A stretch of DNA of 64,000 nucleotides from Carboxylicivirga litoralis (GCF_025499605.1 NZ_JAFMVC010000009.1:62001-126000), one strand, 5' to 3'; numbered from the stretch's first letter, positions 17,598-26,966 are shown. Notes: generated by a model not told the origin, from the letters alone. Translations and numbers: made by a program.

Positions 17598-18917
17598 TTA
17601 TTTAAAGAAAGCTTTAAAGATATCATTTCCATTGGCAAATACCAGAAGGCCAAGTAAAAGAATCATACCTGTAATCTGTGCATATTCCATAAACTTATCA
17701 CCCGGCTTGCGTCCTGTAACCATCTCATATAATAAGAATAAAACGTGACCGCCGTCAAGAGCCGGAATTGGCAATATATTCATAAATGCCAAAATCATTG
17801 AAATAAGTGCTGTGTTGGACCAGAAAACATACCAGTTCCAGGTCGAAGGGAATAATTTGCCCATGGCACCAAAGCCACCAACCTGTTTAGCACCTTCTTT
17901 GGTAAAGATCAAGCGCAATTGCTTTACATAGCCTACTAAAATATCCAATCCCTTAGCTATTCCTTTCGGACAAGCTTCCCAGAAACCATATTTATGACGC
18001 TGGATATCGACATAATTATCAGCTGTCACCAAATAGAAGCCAATCTTGCCTGACTTTGGAACCGTCAAACTTAAGCTGGTTGGCGCCCCATCGCGATAAA
18101 CACCCAAAGAAATTTCTTTTTCAATATTAGCCGATAAAGAAGCAGTAAACTCATTAAAGAAAGCGGCGCTCTCACCATTTATGCTTACAATACTATCACC
18201 GGGTAATAATCCGGCTTCATCAGCATTGGAGCCTTTCATGGTTTCCTGCACCACCACAGGATATCTAACATCAGCAAAACCACGTACTTCTTCTGAGATC
18301 ATCCGCTGATCATAACCTTCCGGAATTGAAAGATAGATGGTTTCTGTTCCACGCTGAACCGTTAACTTTTGAGCATTTTCCAGTAAAATAAAGCGGGCAA
18401 TATCACCACTTTCTTCTACCACATGCTCATCAACTTTTAATACGATATCACCATCTTGCAATCCAATTTCTTTGGCTACTTCATGATAATACAAGCCGTG
18501 TTTAGCCGATTGAACAGGAATGTAGCTTTCGCCCCAGGTATACAACACCATCCAGTAGATAAAGAAGGCTGTGATAAAATTAACCAACACACCTCCAATC
18601 ATAATCATCAAACGTTGCCAGGCTGGCTTTGAACGAAATTCCCAGGGCTGTGCAGGTTGAGCCATGGCTTCTTTGTCCATCGACTCATCAATCATACCCG
18701 ATATTTTCACATAGCCACCTAAAGGCAACCAACCAATACCATATTCTGTTTCGCCTTTTTTATATTTAAATAGTGTAAACCATGGGTTGAAAAACAAGTA
18801 AAATTTCTCCACCCGTGTTTTGAATAGCCGAGCAAAAAAGAAGTGACCAAATTCGTGCAATATTACCAGTATTGATAAGCTAAGCAACAACTGCACTGTT
18901 TTAATAAAAATCTCCAT
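17598..18917 (-). CDS. rseP: RIP zinc metalloprotease, RseP family
   Basis: This 439-aa intramembrane site-2 protease cuts membrane-spanning segments, classically those of anti-sigma factors during envelope stress. The zinc motif HEFGH (21-25) is in the first membrane helix, and NILPIPALDGGH near residue 380-391 supplies the third ligand Asp. Two PDZ-like regions lie between (around 125-185 and 205-280, the second with GLLPGDSIVSING). Four membrane helices are expected. It follows dxr, a gene order seen widely in Bacteroidetes. It might process the FecR anti-sigma factor of this same window, which is only a guess. Confidence 0.94.
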   Translation of the reverse strand: MEIFIKTVQLLLSLSILVILHEFGHFFFARLFKTRVEKFYLFFNPWFTLFKYKKGETEYGIGWLPLGGYVKISGMIDESMDKEAMAQPAQPWEFRSKPAWQRLMIMIGGVLVNFITAFFIYWMVLYTWGESYIPVQSAKHGLYYHEVAKEIGLQDGDIVLKVDEHVVEESGDIARFILLENAQKLTVQRGTETIYLSIPEGYDQRMISEEVRGFADVRYPVVVQETMKGSNADEAGLLPGDSIVSINGESAAFFNEFTASLSANIEKEISLGVYRDGAPTSLSLTVPKSGKIGFYLVTADNYVDIQRHKYGFWEACPKGIAKGLDILVGYVKQLRLIFTKEGAKQVGGFGAMGKLFPSTWNWYVFWSNTALISMILAFMNILPIPALDGGHVLFLLYEMVTGRKPGDKFMEYAQITGMILLLGLLVFANGNDIFKAFFK

Positions 18918-18944
18918 TAATTGTTAGTTTTCTTATTTAAGCAA

Positions 18945-18952
18945 CAAATATA
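18945..18952 (-). promoter_or_regulatory. candidate -7 box (TATATTTG) for rseP
   Basis: TATATTTG on the minus strand lies 28 bases before the rseP start, in the 125-base gap after dxr; the -33 region is weak. Confidence 0.4.
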
Positions 18953-19042
18953 TTCTTTTCGGGCTAATAAAAGATTGATATTTCATGCTATACTCATAAT
19001 AACACTCAATAAACGCTTTACCCCTAAATTTGTTAAACAGTT

Positions 19043-20200
19043 TTATTTATTCTTAATAATTTCTTCGGCAATGGCACGTGCCTCTGCATTACTCTGTATG
19101 TAATCATCCAGCGATGGCTTTTCCATCGTTGATGCACGCATCATCGTTTTTTCAATCACATCCGACATCTCTACAAAACCAATTTTTTGTTTGAGAAAAC
19201 CATCGACTGCTATTTCGTTAGCTGCATTTAATACGCAAGGCATATTTCCACCTTTTTTCATGGCCTGATAAGCTAAATCGAGATTTCGAAATACTTTCAC
19301 ATCGGCTTTCTCAAAGGTCAACTCCGGATAATCCATAAAGTTAAAACGAGGAAAATCCGATTTATAACGCTGTGGAAATGTCATGGCATACTGAATGGGC
19401 AAACGCATATCGGGCAAACCCAATTGCGCTTTAATAGAGCCATCTTCAAACTGAACTAATGAATGTACGATGGATTGCGGATGCACCACCACTTCAATAG
19501 CATCGGGCTGAACATTAAATAACCAGCGCGCTTCAATAGCCTCCAGTCCTTTATTCATCATCGATGCACTATCAATGGTAATCTTATCTCCCATCGACCA
19601 GTTAGGATGATTCAACGCCTGGCAACGCGTGACTTTTCTTAAGAAATCAACCTTTTTACCACGGAAGGGTCCACCGGATGCCGTTAATAAAATTTTCTCA
19701 ATCGGATTGTGAAACTCACCTGCTAAACATTGAAAAATAGCTGAGTGCTCTGAATCAACAGGCAAAATACTAACCTTATTTTCTAAAGCTAATTGTGTGA
19801 TTATATCACCTGCTACCACCAACGTTTCTTTATTGGCTAAAGCAATCTGTTTACCTGCTTTGATAGCATTAATAGTAGGCAACAAACCCGAAAAACCAAC
19901 CATTGCTGTTAGCACCACATCAATAGTACTTATCTGCACCACTTGCGCAATGGCTTCTTCACCGGCATAGACCTTAACATCTGTATCAGCCAAGGCATCA
20001 CTCAACTGTTGGTACTTCTCTTTATTACCAATAACAACAGTATTAGGATTGTATTTCTTAGCCTGTTCAATTAATAAATCGATGTTATTATTGGCGGTTA
20101 ACACCTCAACTTCAAACTCCCCGGCATGAGCATCAACCACCTCCAAGGCCTGTGTACCTATCGAACCGGTTGATCCCAGTATTGCTATTCTTTTCGACAT
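19043..20200 (-). CDS. dxr: 1-deoxy-D-xylulose 5-phosphate reductoisomerase
   Basis: This 385-aa cytoplasmic enzyme converts DXP to 2-C-methyl-D-erythritol 4-phosphate with NADPH, the first committed step of the MEP isoprenoid pathway. The NADPH loop is GSTGSIGTQALEV near the N-terminus. PVDSEHSAIFQCL carries metal-binding Asp and Glu residues. TASGGPFRGK, NHPNWSMGDKITIDSAS and MMNKGLEAIEA are the other hallmark segments. Length is normal for the family. It begins 29 bases after the M23 peptidase gene, presumably in one transcript with it. Confidence 0.96.
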   Translation of the reverse strand: MSKRIAILGSTGSIGTQALEVVDAHAGEFEVEVLTANNNIDLLIEQAKKYNPNTVVIGNKEKYQQLSDALADTDVKVYAGEEAIAQVVQISTIDVVLTAMVGFSGLLPTINAIKAGKQIALANKETLVVAGDIITQLALENKVSILPVDSEHSAIFQCLAGEFHNPIEKILLTASGGPFRGKKVDFLRKVTRCQALNHPNWSMGDKITIDSASMMNKGLEAIEARWLFNVQPDAIEVVVHPQSIVHSLVQFEDGSIKAQLGLPDMRLPIQYAMTFPQRYKSDFPRFNFMDYPELTFEKADVKVFRNLDLAYQAMKKGGNMPCVLNAANEIAVDGFLKQKIGFVEMSDVIEKTMMRASTMEKPSLDDYIQSNAEARAIAEEIIKNK

Positions 20201-20229
20201 GAAATTGTTTCTGTTGTGAATTTTTATCG

Positions 20230-21111
20230 CTACTTAAACGACATGTATTGCTCTGCATCTAAAGGCACACCATTGTACCATAACTCGAAATGTAAATGTG
20301 GTCCGGTGGTTAACTCACCTGAATTACCAACATTCGCAATGGCCTCACCAGCCTGAACCTTATCTCCCATGCTCTTTAGTAGGCTTTCGTTGTGCTTATA
20401 AACTGATATAAGATTATTCGAATGCTGTATTTGAATAACATAACCCGTTTCAACCGTCCATCCAGCAAACACTACTGTTCCGTCAAGCACAGCACTTACA
20501 CGACTTCCGGGTTTGGCAACAATATCAACACCATAATGCCCTTGCGTTTCACCAAACTTACTGACCACAACCCCTTTAAGCGGCGTGAACAGAAAGCTAT
20601 GCTCCAGCTCAAACTTGGTACTTTTATCATCGAAAACAGCCAAATTAAACTTTTCTTCCTTTTCGACTTGCTCTCGAAATAGAGAATCCTCTTCCGATTT
20701 CTTAAAAACAACAGCATTGTTTGAACCTTCCCCTTCAGCGTCTTCAACATCCTCAGGCAAAGCCCCTTCTGGCACTTCCCCTGCTACTATGGCGCGTATA
20801 TCACGAAAGAAACGATCGCGACGCTCTATCTCCAATATTAAGCTATCAACGCGCTGTGAATTTTGTATAATGGAACGACGCTGCTGGCCATCCGGATAAC
20901 CTGGTATGTATTCGCGCAGCCCCGTAAATGCTATTAAAAATATAACCATCACTACCAACACAACCAAACCAACACCCACTATAGTAAATACGTTTAAACG
21001 TGACAAACGCATGCCAAATACTTCTTCGTACGTTTGCTCATTAAAGATGGCTAACCTGTATTTATGTCTTAGTTTTTGAACTAGTTTATTGCCTTTTTCT
21101 TCTTTCGCCAT
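20230..21111 (-). CDS. M23 family metallopeptidase, membrane-anchored
   Basis: This protein of about 293 residues is a putative peptidoglycan endopeptidase or a divisome/elongasome-type activator. It has a basic cytoplasmic N-terminus (about 1-40), one membrane helix (about 44-66), a short predicted coiled region and an acidic linker. The C-terminal LytM domain shows GHYGVDIVA and GPHLHFELW, which contain the zinc-binding His and Asp and the catalytic HxH motif, so it looks catalytically intact. The frame extends upstream through a TTG at 21135, but the ATG at 21111 (MAKEEKG) is preferred. It heads the envelope gene run and has a TACCTTTG box just upstream. Confidence 0.92.
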   Translation of the reverse strand: MAKEEKGNKLVQKLRHKYRLAIFNEQTYEEVFGMRLSRLNVFTIVGVGLVVLVVMVIFLIAFTGLREYIPGYPDGQQRRSIIQNSQRVDSLILEIERRDRFFRDIRAIVAGEVPEGALPEDVEDAEGEGSNNAVVFKKSEEDSLFREQVEKEEKFNLAVFDDKSTKFELEHSFLFTPLKGVVVSKFGETQGHYGVDIVAKPGSRVSAVLDGTVVFAGWTVETGYVIQIQHSNNLISVYKHNESLLKSMGDKVQAGEAIANVGNSGELTTGPHLHFELWYNGVPLDAEQYMSFK

Positions 21112-21132
21112 TAGCTTAAATTTCAATTGAAG

Positions 21133-21140
21133 CAAAGGTA
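21133..21140 (-). promoter_or_regulatory. candidate -7 box (TACCTTTG) for the M23-dxr transcript
   Basis: TACCTTTG on the minus strand, preceded by a run of T, ends 22 bases before the ATG at 21111. An identical box in the same setting precedes the mrp gene at 31153. Confidence 0.5.
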
Positions 21141-21347
21141 AAAAAAGTCATTAGAATACCTTATAAAGAGCCACAGAAGTCCACGACTTTTTGAACTCCT
21201 GAACCTATCGAATCCCAGGTCTTATTCTTGATAAAAATCGGAACTCAAAAGCACAACACAAAACATCACCTAACTCACTCATACAACGAACTTTTGGTAC
21301 AATATTAATGAAAATCAAGGCCATTCGTCAACAAAAAACAGTATTTC
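21141..21347. other. intergenic stretch with no recognised feature
   Basis: This region upstream of the M23 gene and of two small plus-strand ORFs shows no gene, stable hairpin or RNA family that I recognise. A 26-codon ORF starting at 21308 is too short to support. Confidence 0.4.
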
Positions 21348-21500
21348 ATGGAAGGTGTTTTTATTCATATGACCGAAAATGCATTTAAGCCTGAAAAACA
21401 CACCATTAATGGAATTGACAATAAATCCTTTGGTGTCTTTCTATTACACGCCTACTTTTATACCGTCAACAACACCCGGACGACAAAGGAAAGAAACTAA
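21348..21500 (+). CDS. possible small protein (50 aa), unrecognised
   Basis: An ATG-initiated ORF of 50 codons ends 12 bases before the start of the 71-aa ORF and on the same strand. The product (starting MEGVFIHMTENAF) has mixed charge and no membrane segment or motif that I know. The close spacing to the next ORF is the only support for it being a gene; it could be chance in an untranslated leader. Confidence 0.25.
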   Translation: MEGVFIHMTENAFKPEKHTINGIDNKSFGVFLLHAYFYTVNNTRTTKERN

Positions 21501-21512
21501 TAGGAAAGAGTT

Positions 21513-21728
21513 ATGATTATTAAATTAATTACTGCATTTGGTGAGATTCGTACGCACAATAAAGTAGCCGGGATTGAATTTCCTCGTAAAAACGAACTAC
21601 AAGTCGTTTTTAAAGACACATTTGCCGATTTACTGATTCCCATATCACCATCAATGGACGAACAGTTACTGGTTAGTATTTTTTACGATTATCTTAATCG
21701 GCCAGAAAGTAGACTGGCAATAGCATAA
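21513..21728 (+). CDS. small hypothetical protein (71 aa)
   Basis: I do not recognise this 71-aa protein. It is soluble with alternating hydrophobic residues suggesting a beta-rich fold (for example LQVVFKDTFADLLIPIS) and a helical C-terminus. A purine-rich AGGAAAGAG segment ends three bases before the ATG, closer than an ideal Shine-Dalgarno. It stands alone between the divergent M23 gene and the gamma-glutamyltransferase gene. Coding potential looks reasonable but cannot be tested here. Confidence 0.5.
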   Translation: MIIKLITAFGEIRTHNKVAGIEFPRKNELQVVFKDTFADLLIPISPSMDEQLLVSIFYDYLNRPESRLAIA

Positions 21729-22029
21729 TTAAATCATTAAGCTGCTTAAATTTTGTTTGGTGAGTTGTTTGGGATGAATTAGTTTCTCAGACAAAACAAA
21801 GGTGATGCGAAATGAAATTTGTGAATTCGAATAATTACAAAAACGGCATAAACAATAGCATGGCTATTTAAAGAATTTTGTAACGGCTTGCGGGACTAAT
21901 TCCCAAAATTAAACCGAAGCCATCCTACAGAAGACAGAAATATAACCTAAAAACTGCAGCGACTATTCCTTTTGAATAATTTCTGCAGTTTTTTTGTACT
22001 TTTATCAATACTTATCACCAAACAACCTA
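21729..22029. other. intergenic stretch before gamma-glutamyltransferase
   Basis: About 300 bases with no ORF of useful length. The only structure seen is the terminator-like hairpin near its end (21949-21995). Confidence 0.4.
21949..21995 (+). terminator. terminator-like hairpin upstream of ggt
   Basis: Arms at 21949-21959 and 21983-21993 form an 11-bp stem, with a small inner hairpin (ATTC with GAAT), followed by a T run. It lies 220 bases past the small 71-aa ORF and 35 bases before the ggt start, so it would end transcripts arriving from upstream. Confidence 0.6.
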
Positions 22030-23718
22030 ATGATGAAAACATTAACTACACTAAGTTTTCTTGCTTTTTTTAGCCTATCCGTTTTATCACAAGATAGAAT
22101 TACCGGTTTCAACCATGCAACACGCAGTGAGGTAATCGCTCAAAATGGTATGGCCTGTACAAGCCAGCCACTGGCTACACAAGTGGCAATTGATATTTTA
22201 AAAAATGGCGGCAATGCCATTGATGCGGCCATTGCTGCCAATGCCACACTTGGCCTAATGGAACCAACAGGTTGCGGCATTGGTGGTGACCTTTTTGCCA
22301 TTGTTTGGCATGCCGAAAGCAAAAAGCTATACGGACTAAATGCCAGCGGCCGTTCACCTCAATCGCTCAACATCGACCATTTTAAGGAAAATAACTTAAC
22401 CAAAATTCCATCCTACGGCCCCCTTCCTGTAAGCGTTCCTGGTTGCGTTGATGGATGGTTTGAACTACATAATCGCTTTGGTCAACTTAAAATGAAGGAG
22501 GTTTTAGAACCCGCAATTAATTATGCCGAAAACGGCTTCCCGCTTAGCGAACTGATTGCGTATTACTGGCAACGGTCGGTCCAATTCCATGGTAAATATC
22601 CAAATGTTATCGATACTTATACAACAGATAGTATAGCTCCGGCAAAAGGTGATATTTTTAAGAATCCCTATCTGGCTGAAACCTATCGGCTAATAGCCAA
22701 ACATGGACGTGACTATTTCTATAAAGGTGAGATAGCACACACCATCACCCGGTTTATTGAGGAACAAGGCGGCTTCCTTAGAATGGAAGATATGGCTCAA
22801 CACTATTCACAATGGGTTCAACCAGTGTCGGTAGACTACAGAGGTTACGACATATGGGAACTTCCACCAAATGGTCAAGGCATTACAGCTCTTCAAATGC
22901 TGAATATCCTGAAAGGCTATGAATTTAGCAAAGATGAATTTGGTACTGCCCGTCATCTTCACTTAGTTACAGAAACTAAAAAATTAGCCTTTGAAGATAG
23001 AGCGAAATATTATGCCGATATGGACATGCAGGATGTTCCGGTTAAAGAATTACTCTCCAATAAATATGCAGATGAAAGACGTCAACTAATCGACGAAAAT
23101 AAAGCAGGTAAATACGAGGCCGGTTCAATTAGCCGTGGCGAAACGATTTATTTAACTGTTGCCGACAAATGGGGCAATATGATATCGCTTATTCAAAGTA
23201 ATTATCGCGGAATGGGTTCTGGAATGGTACCACCAAAATTGGGCTTTATGTTACAAAATCGGGCCGAATTATTCTCACTAAACCCCAAAGATGCTAATGC
23301 ATTAGAGCCAGGTAAGCGACCGTTTCACACCATTATTCCGGCATTTGTAACAAAGGATAATCAACCTGTAATGAGCTTTGGTGTTATGGGAGGCGACTTT
23401 CAACCTCAGGGGCACGTACAAGTTATTATGAACTTACTTGATTTTGGCATGAATCTGCAGGAAGCTGGTGACGCTCCTCGTTTCAGCCACTCCGGTTCTT
23501 CAGAACCAACTGGCGCTAAAGCAAAAGACCGAGGCCAGATAAACATTGAATCAGGCTTCACCACTCCAACCATATTACAACTTAACAGTATGGGACACAA
23601 AGTTGGCTATAGTCCGGGTGGCTACGGTGGTTATCAGGCCATATGGTTTGATAAAGAGCGTGGCATATACATTGGCGCTTCCGAGAGTCGAAAAGATGGT
23701 ATGGCAGCTGGTTATTAA
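22030..23718 (+). CDS. ggt: gamma-glutamyltransferase family protein
   Basis: This 562-aa periplasmic or secreted Ntn-hydrolase cleaves gamma-glutamyl bonds such as those of glutathione and can transfer the glutamyl group. A signal peptide spans about residues 1-20. NGGNAIDAAIAANATLG and PTGCGIGGDLFA are typical of the large subunit. The autoprocessing site lies in RGETIYLTVADKWGN, where Thr372 aligns with the catalytic Thr of E. coli GGT; the usual TTHYSV context is altered here. GSGMV and the C-terminal GGYQAIWFD follow in the small subunit. The frame extends to 21994, inside the terminator hairpin; the ATG at 22030 (or 22033) fits the signal peptide. It may belong to the YwrD-like branch rather than canonical GGT. 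Confidence 0.88.
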   Translation: MMKTLTTLSFLAFFSLSVLSQDRITGFNHATRSEVIAQNGMACTSQPLATQVAIDILKNGGNAIDAAIAANATLGLMEPTGCGIGGDLFAIVWHAESKKLYGLNASGRSPQSLNIDHFKENNLTKIPSYGPLPVSVPGCVDGWFELHNRFGQLKMKEVLEPAINYAENGFPLSELIAYYWQRSVQFHGKYPNVIDTYTTDSIAPAKGDIFKNPYLAETYRLIAKHGRDYFYKGEIAHTITRFIEEQGGFLRMEDMAQHYSQWVQPVSVDYRGYDIWELPPNGQGITALQMLNILKGYEFSKDEFGTARHLHLVTETKKLAFEDRAKYYADMDMQDVPVKELLSNKYADERRQLIDENKAGKYEAGSISRGETIYLTVADKWGNMISLIQSNYRGMGSGMVPPKLGFMLQNRAELFSLNPKDANALEPGKRPFHTIIPAFVTKDNQPVMSFGVMGGDFQPQGHVQVIMNLLDFGMNLQEAGDAPRFSHSGSSEPTGAKAKDRGQINIESGFTTPTILQLNSMGHKVGYSPGGYGGYQAIWFDKERGIYIGASESRKDGMAAGY

Positions 23719-23869
23719 TACTTTTGGCTCTTAAAATACTTAATTGTTTGTTATTTCTTTAATGTGGCAGAATATGGCTTCAAACTATAAAAGTCGACCA
23801 TTTGTCAAAAAAAGTTTAATGCCTACTTCTTTTTAAGTATTTTAAAATTCTCATAACTACAAGGATTAT

Positions 23870-25255
23870 ATGAATTGGAAAAACCTCTTCAAAAAAAATA
23901 GCTCAATACTTAGTCGGTTCAAAAAGGTAGAACCAACTATTTATGATATTGTAACACCCGTTAATCGCCATATAGGGCAACAATATTTCGAAGCTGAGGC
24001 TCTTCAGCTTTGCAATCTTATTGAAGCCGACTATGTTATAATTGGAAGATATTCGGCCGCCGACAACACTGTTGAATCAATCGCGTTTTCTGATGGCAAA
24101 AAGAACTTACCTAACATCAGTTACAGTATTGAAAACACACCATGTGACAATGTCATCGGAAAAAACACATGTCGCATAACATCCGGAGCCTGGGAGAAAT
24201 TTCCACAAGGCAGCTTTCTGTCTGAGCAAAAAATCGAAGGGTATATTGGCATACCTCTCTTCAATTCTGGCTATCAGCCCAATGGGATTTTTATTGCTCT
24301 ATTTAGAAATAAAATAAAGGAAGTTGAAGTCATTGAATCTTTGGTCTATCTATTCACTCCACGCATGAGTAGCGAAATAGAGCACAAAAAAGCCAAAGAA
24401 GAACTCAACATAAGAAATAAAGAACTAGAAATAACACACTTAGAACTCAAGAAGAAAAATAAAGAGTTAGACATCTCGTTACAAAAATTGAACGAAGCCC
24501 AAAAGAAATCAGAAGAAAACGATCATTTGAAATCAACTTTCCTGGCCAACCTTAGCCACGAAATACGAACTCCAATGAATGTTATTCTAGGTTTCTCGGA
24601 GTTACTTCGCACCGAATCATTAAGCACGGAAGAAAAAGAGGAATATATCGGTATTATCAACCTTAATGGCTTACAGTTACTAAAGGTTATGGACAACCTG
24701 ATTGATATTTCGAAACTTCAAACCAGGCTTATACAAGAAGGCCCAAAGCTCTTCAACCTTAACGAATTGCTTGAAAACATGCTCAAACATTACATGAGAG
24801 AGGTAAAACTGATGCAAAAACCGCTTCAACTGTACCTTGAGAAGGGATTGGAAGAGCACGACGATCAAATAGTTACAGACCAGCAAGGATTGTTAAAAGT
24901 ACTTAACCATTTGCTTGACAACGCTGTTAAGTTTACGATGGAGGGCTGGATAAAATTTGGCTACACTATAGTAGATGACCGTTTACTATTCTTTGTAAAA
25001 GATACGGGTATTGGCATCCCTGAGGGAAAAGAAGAAATTATCTTTGATATGTTTAGGCAAGTCTCCACCAGACATACTCGCGAGTTTGGAGGCAATGGCC
25101 TTGGTCTTGCTATTTCTAAAAAATACATTGACACACTTGGTGGCGAAATTTGGATAGAAAAATCTTACAAAGGTGGTGCGCACTTCTGTTTCACCATTCC
25201 ATTTGAGAAAACCAGAAAAATCAACAGCACAGTTCCTAAAACAAGCTTAATGTAA
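23870..25255 (+). CDS. GAF-domain sensor histidine kinase, apparently cytoplasmic
   Basis: This 461-aa kinase has no membrane segment. A GAF domain occupies about residues 25-165 (ENTPCDNVIG and GYIGIPLFNS are typical), followed by a Glu/Lys-rich coiled coil (about 168-215). The HisKA domain has LANLSHEIRTP with phosphorylated His230. The ATPase domain shows the N box LLDNAVKF, DTGIGIP and GGNGLGLAIS. It autophosphorylates and should pass phosphate to a response regulator, but none is adjacent, so its partner and signal are unknown. It converges with alanine dehydrogenase, with only one base between the stops. Confidence 0.92.
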   Translation: MNWKNLFKKNSSILSRFKKVEPTIYDIVTPVNRHIGQQYFEAEALQLCNLIEADYVIIGRYSAADNTVESIAFSDGKKNLPNISYSIENTPCDNVIGKNTCRITSGAWEKFPQGSFLSEQKIEGYIGIPLFNSGYQPNGIFIALFRNKIKEVEVIESLVYLFTPRMSSEIEHKKAKEELNIRNKELEITHLELKKKNKELDISLQKLNEAQKKSEENDHLKSTFLANLSHEIRTPMNVILGFSELLRTESLSTEEKEEYIGIINLNGLQLLKVMDNLIDISKLQTRLIQEGPKLFNLNELLENMLKHYMREVKLMQKPLQLYLEKGLEEHDDQIVTDQQGLLKVLNHLLDNAVKFTMEGWIKFGYTIVDDRLLFFVKDTGIGIPEGKEEIIFDMFRQVSTRHTREFGGNGLGLAISKKYIDTLGGEIWIEKSYKGGAHFCFTIPFEKTRKINSTVPKTSLM

Positions 25256-25256
25256 T

Positions 25257-26474
25257 TTAAAAGGCTGCCATAAGTAAGCCAATATCTTTGTATGGAATAT
25301 TAAATTGACGACCAATATGGCTATTGGTCAATATACCTTTGTACAAATACATACCATTGCTTAAGCCCACATCCTCTTTAATAAGATGGTGAACACCACC
25401 GGCTTCTCCAAGCCTGAGAATTATAGGTGCAAATATATTACTCAAAGCAATAGAAGACGTGCGCGAAACTCGTGAAGCAATATTAGGGATACAATGATGA
25501 ATAACACCATGTCGGGCAAAAACAGGATCATCAAAATCCGTACATTTACTCGTTTCGAAACAGCCTCCCTCGTGCATGCTTAAATCAATAATAATTGAGC
25601 CTTTCTTCATCTTAGCCACCTGATCTTCCGTCACCATAAATGTACGTTTTGTTTGAAGGTAACGTAAGTTTCCCAAAACAGCATCGGCACTTTGCAAGGC
25701 TTTTGTAAGTGCATGTGGGTGTAAAACAGATGTAAATATGCGTTGTCCTACATTTCTTTCCAGTTCGCGCAAACGGTGGTACGAATTATCAAACACTTTA
25801 ACAGATGCACCAAGTCCAATAGCAGCTTTAGCAGCGAACTCGGCCGCGGTACCAGCTCCTAGTATTACCAATTCGGCTGGAGAAATGCCTGTTACACCAC
25901 CCAATAAAACACCTTTCCCATTATGTGCCTTACTCAGGTATTCGCTGGCGATCATTACTGAGGCAGTACCTTCAATTTCGCTCATACTACGAATGACCGG
26001 ATAGCAACCATTATCATCTTTCAACAACTCAAAAGCAATGGCATTTAATCGCTTGTCAAGCATTCGTTGAATTGATTCGCGCGACTGATTATAAAGATTT
26101 AGAAGAGAAATAACCAATTGATTGGCTTCAAGAACATCCACTTCTTCATTGGTAAGAGCCGATATTTTTAAAACGATATCAGCCTTTAAAACCTGTGTGT
26201 TTCCTTTAACAATTTGAGCGCCACACTCAGCAAAATCGTGATCAAAGTAATGAGCTCTATCACCAGCTCCTGATTCAAAAAGAACGGTATGACCATTGGC
26301 TACTAACAACTCTACCCCTTGCGGTGTGAGCGCTACACGATTCTCAAATCGTGAAGTTTCTTTGGGAATACCAACCGTTAATTTTTTCTTTCGTCGTCCT
26401 GTTTCCAACATTTCTTCCTGAGGAAGCAGGTGCGTTTGTCCCAAAGGGAAATACGAAGTTTTTTCGCCCATCAT
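25257..26474 (-). CDS. ald: alanine dehydrogenase
   Basis: This 405-aa enzyme interconverts L-alanine with pyruvate and ammonia using NAD. The substrate-binding N-terminal domain shows GIPKETSRFENRVALTPQGV, and a Rossmann NAD site follows (VILGAGTAAEFAAKAAIGLG). A NIASRVSRTSSIALSN stretch, common in Bacteroidetes members, lies further on. An N-terminal extension of about 30 residues precedes the family start, with ATG codons at 26474 and 26471. The similar enzyme family of NAD(P) transhydrogenase alpha subunits is less likely given the length and the conserved His-containing substrate loop. Confidence 0.9.
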   Translation of the reverse strand: MMGEKTSYFPLGQTHLLPQEEMLETGRRKKKLTVGIPKETSRFENRVALTPQGVELLVANGHTVLFESGAGDRAHYFDHDFAECGAQIVKGNTQVLKADIVLKISALTNEEVDVLEANQLVISLLNLYNQSRESIQRMLDKRLNAIAFELLKDDNGCYPVIRSMSEIEGTASVMIASEYLSKAHNGKGVLLGGVTGISPAELVILGAGTAAEFAAKAAIGLGASVKVFDNSYHRLRELERNVGQRIFTSVLHPHALTKALQSADAVLGNLRYLQTKRTFMVTEDQVAKMKKGSIIIDLSMHEGGCFETSKCTDFDDPVFARHGVIHHCIPNIASRVSRTSSIALSNIFAPIILRLGEAGGVHHLIKEDVGLSNGMYLYKGILTNSHIGRQFNIPYKDIGLLMAAF

Positions 26475-26537
26475 AGCCAGTCATTTTCCTTAATAACGTG
26501 CTTCAAGATAGCAAAAAAAGCACAATTAATGAACTAA

Positions 26538-26966
26538 TTAAATCTTCTGAACGGTAATCTTACGGCGTCCGTCTTCCTCTTCTTCCAGGGTAAGTTCCAA
26601 TCGTCCAGGCGGCAGTAATGAAGCTATTTTCTCAGGCCATTCAATCATGCTATAATGACCCGAATACAGATAATCTTCATATCCCATATCGTATGCTTCT
26701 TCCTCTTCCTTCAAACGGTAAAAATCGAAGTGATAAACAATTTGCTCTTCAGGTGTATGATACTCATTGACAATAGCAAAACTAGGACTGTTAACTGTAT
26801 CCTCAACATCCAGCTCCTCGCATAAGGCTTTTACAAAAGTTGTCTTCCCAACTCCCATCGGCCCATAAAAAGCCAGCACACGTTCATCTTTATAGTTCGA
26901 CAAAAAATCGGCTGCAACAGCGCTTATATTATCGAGTGAATCAATGTAAAAAGTATCCTTCATCAT
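26538..26966 (-). CDS. tsaE: tRNA threonylcarbamoyladenosine biosynthesis ATPase TsaE
   Basis: This 142-aa P-loop ATPase works with TsaB and TsaD to make the t6A modification at position 37 of ANN-decoding tRNAs. The Walker A motif is GPMGVGKTT (35-43). NSPSFAIVNEY and the DFYRL motif follow, and the conserved IEWPEKI near residue 108 is diagnostic. Length fits the family. It lies 63 bases after the alanine dehydrogenase start on the same strand, and the other tsa genes are not in the window. Confidence 0.95.
   Translation of the reverse strand: MMKDTFYIDSLDNISAVAADFLSNYKDERVLAFYGPMGVGKTTFVKALCEELDVEDTVNSPSFAIVNEYHTPEEQIVYHFDFYRLKEEEEAYDMGYEDYLYSGHYSMIEWPEKIASLLPPGRLELTLEEEEDGRRKITVQKI

Noticed and set aside
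21994-22029. Longer start for the gamma-glutamyltransferase
   Set aside because: The upstream ATG lies in the T run of the terminator hairpin, and the added residues would precede a clear signal peptide.
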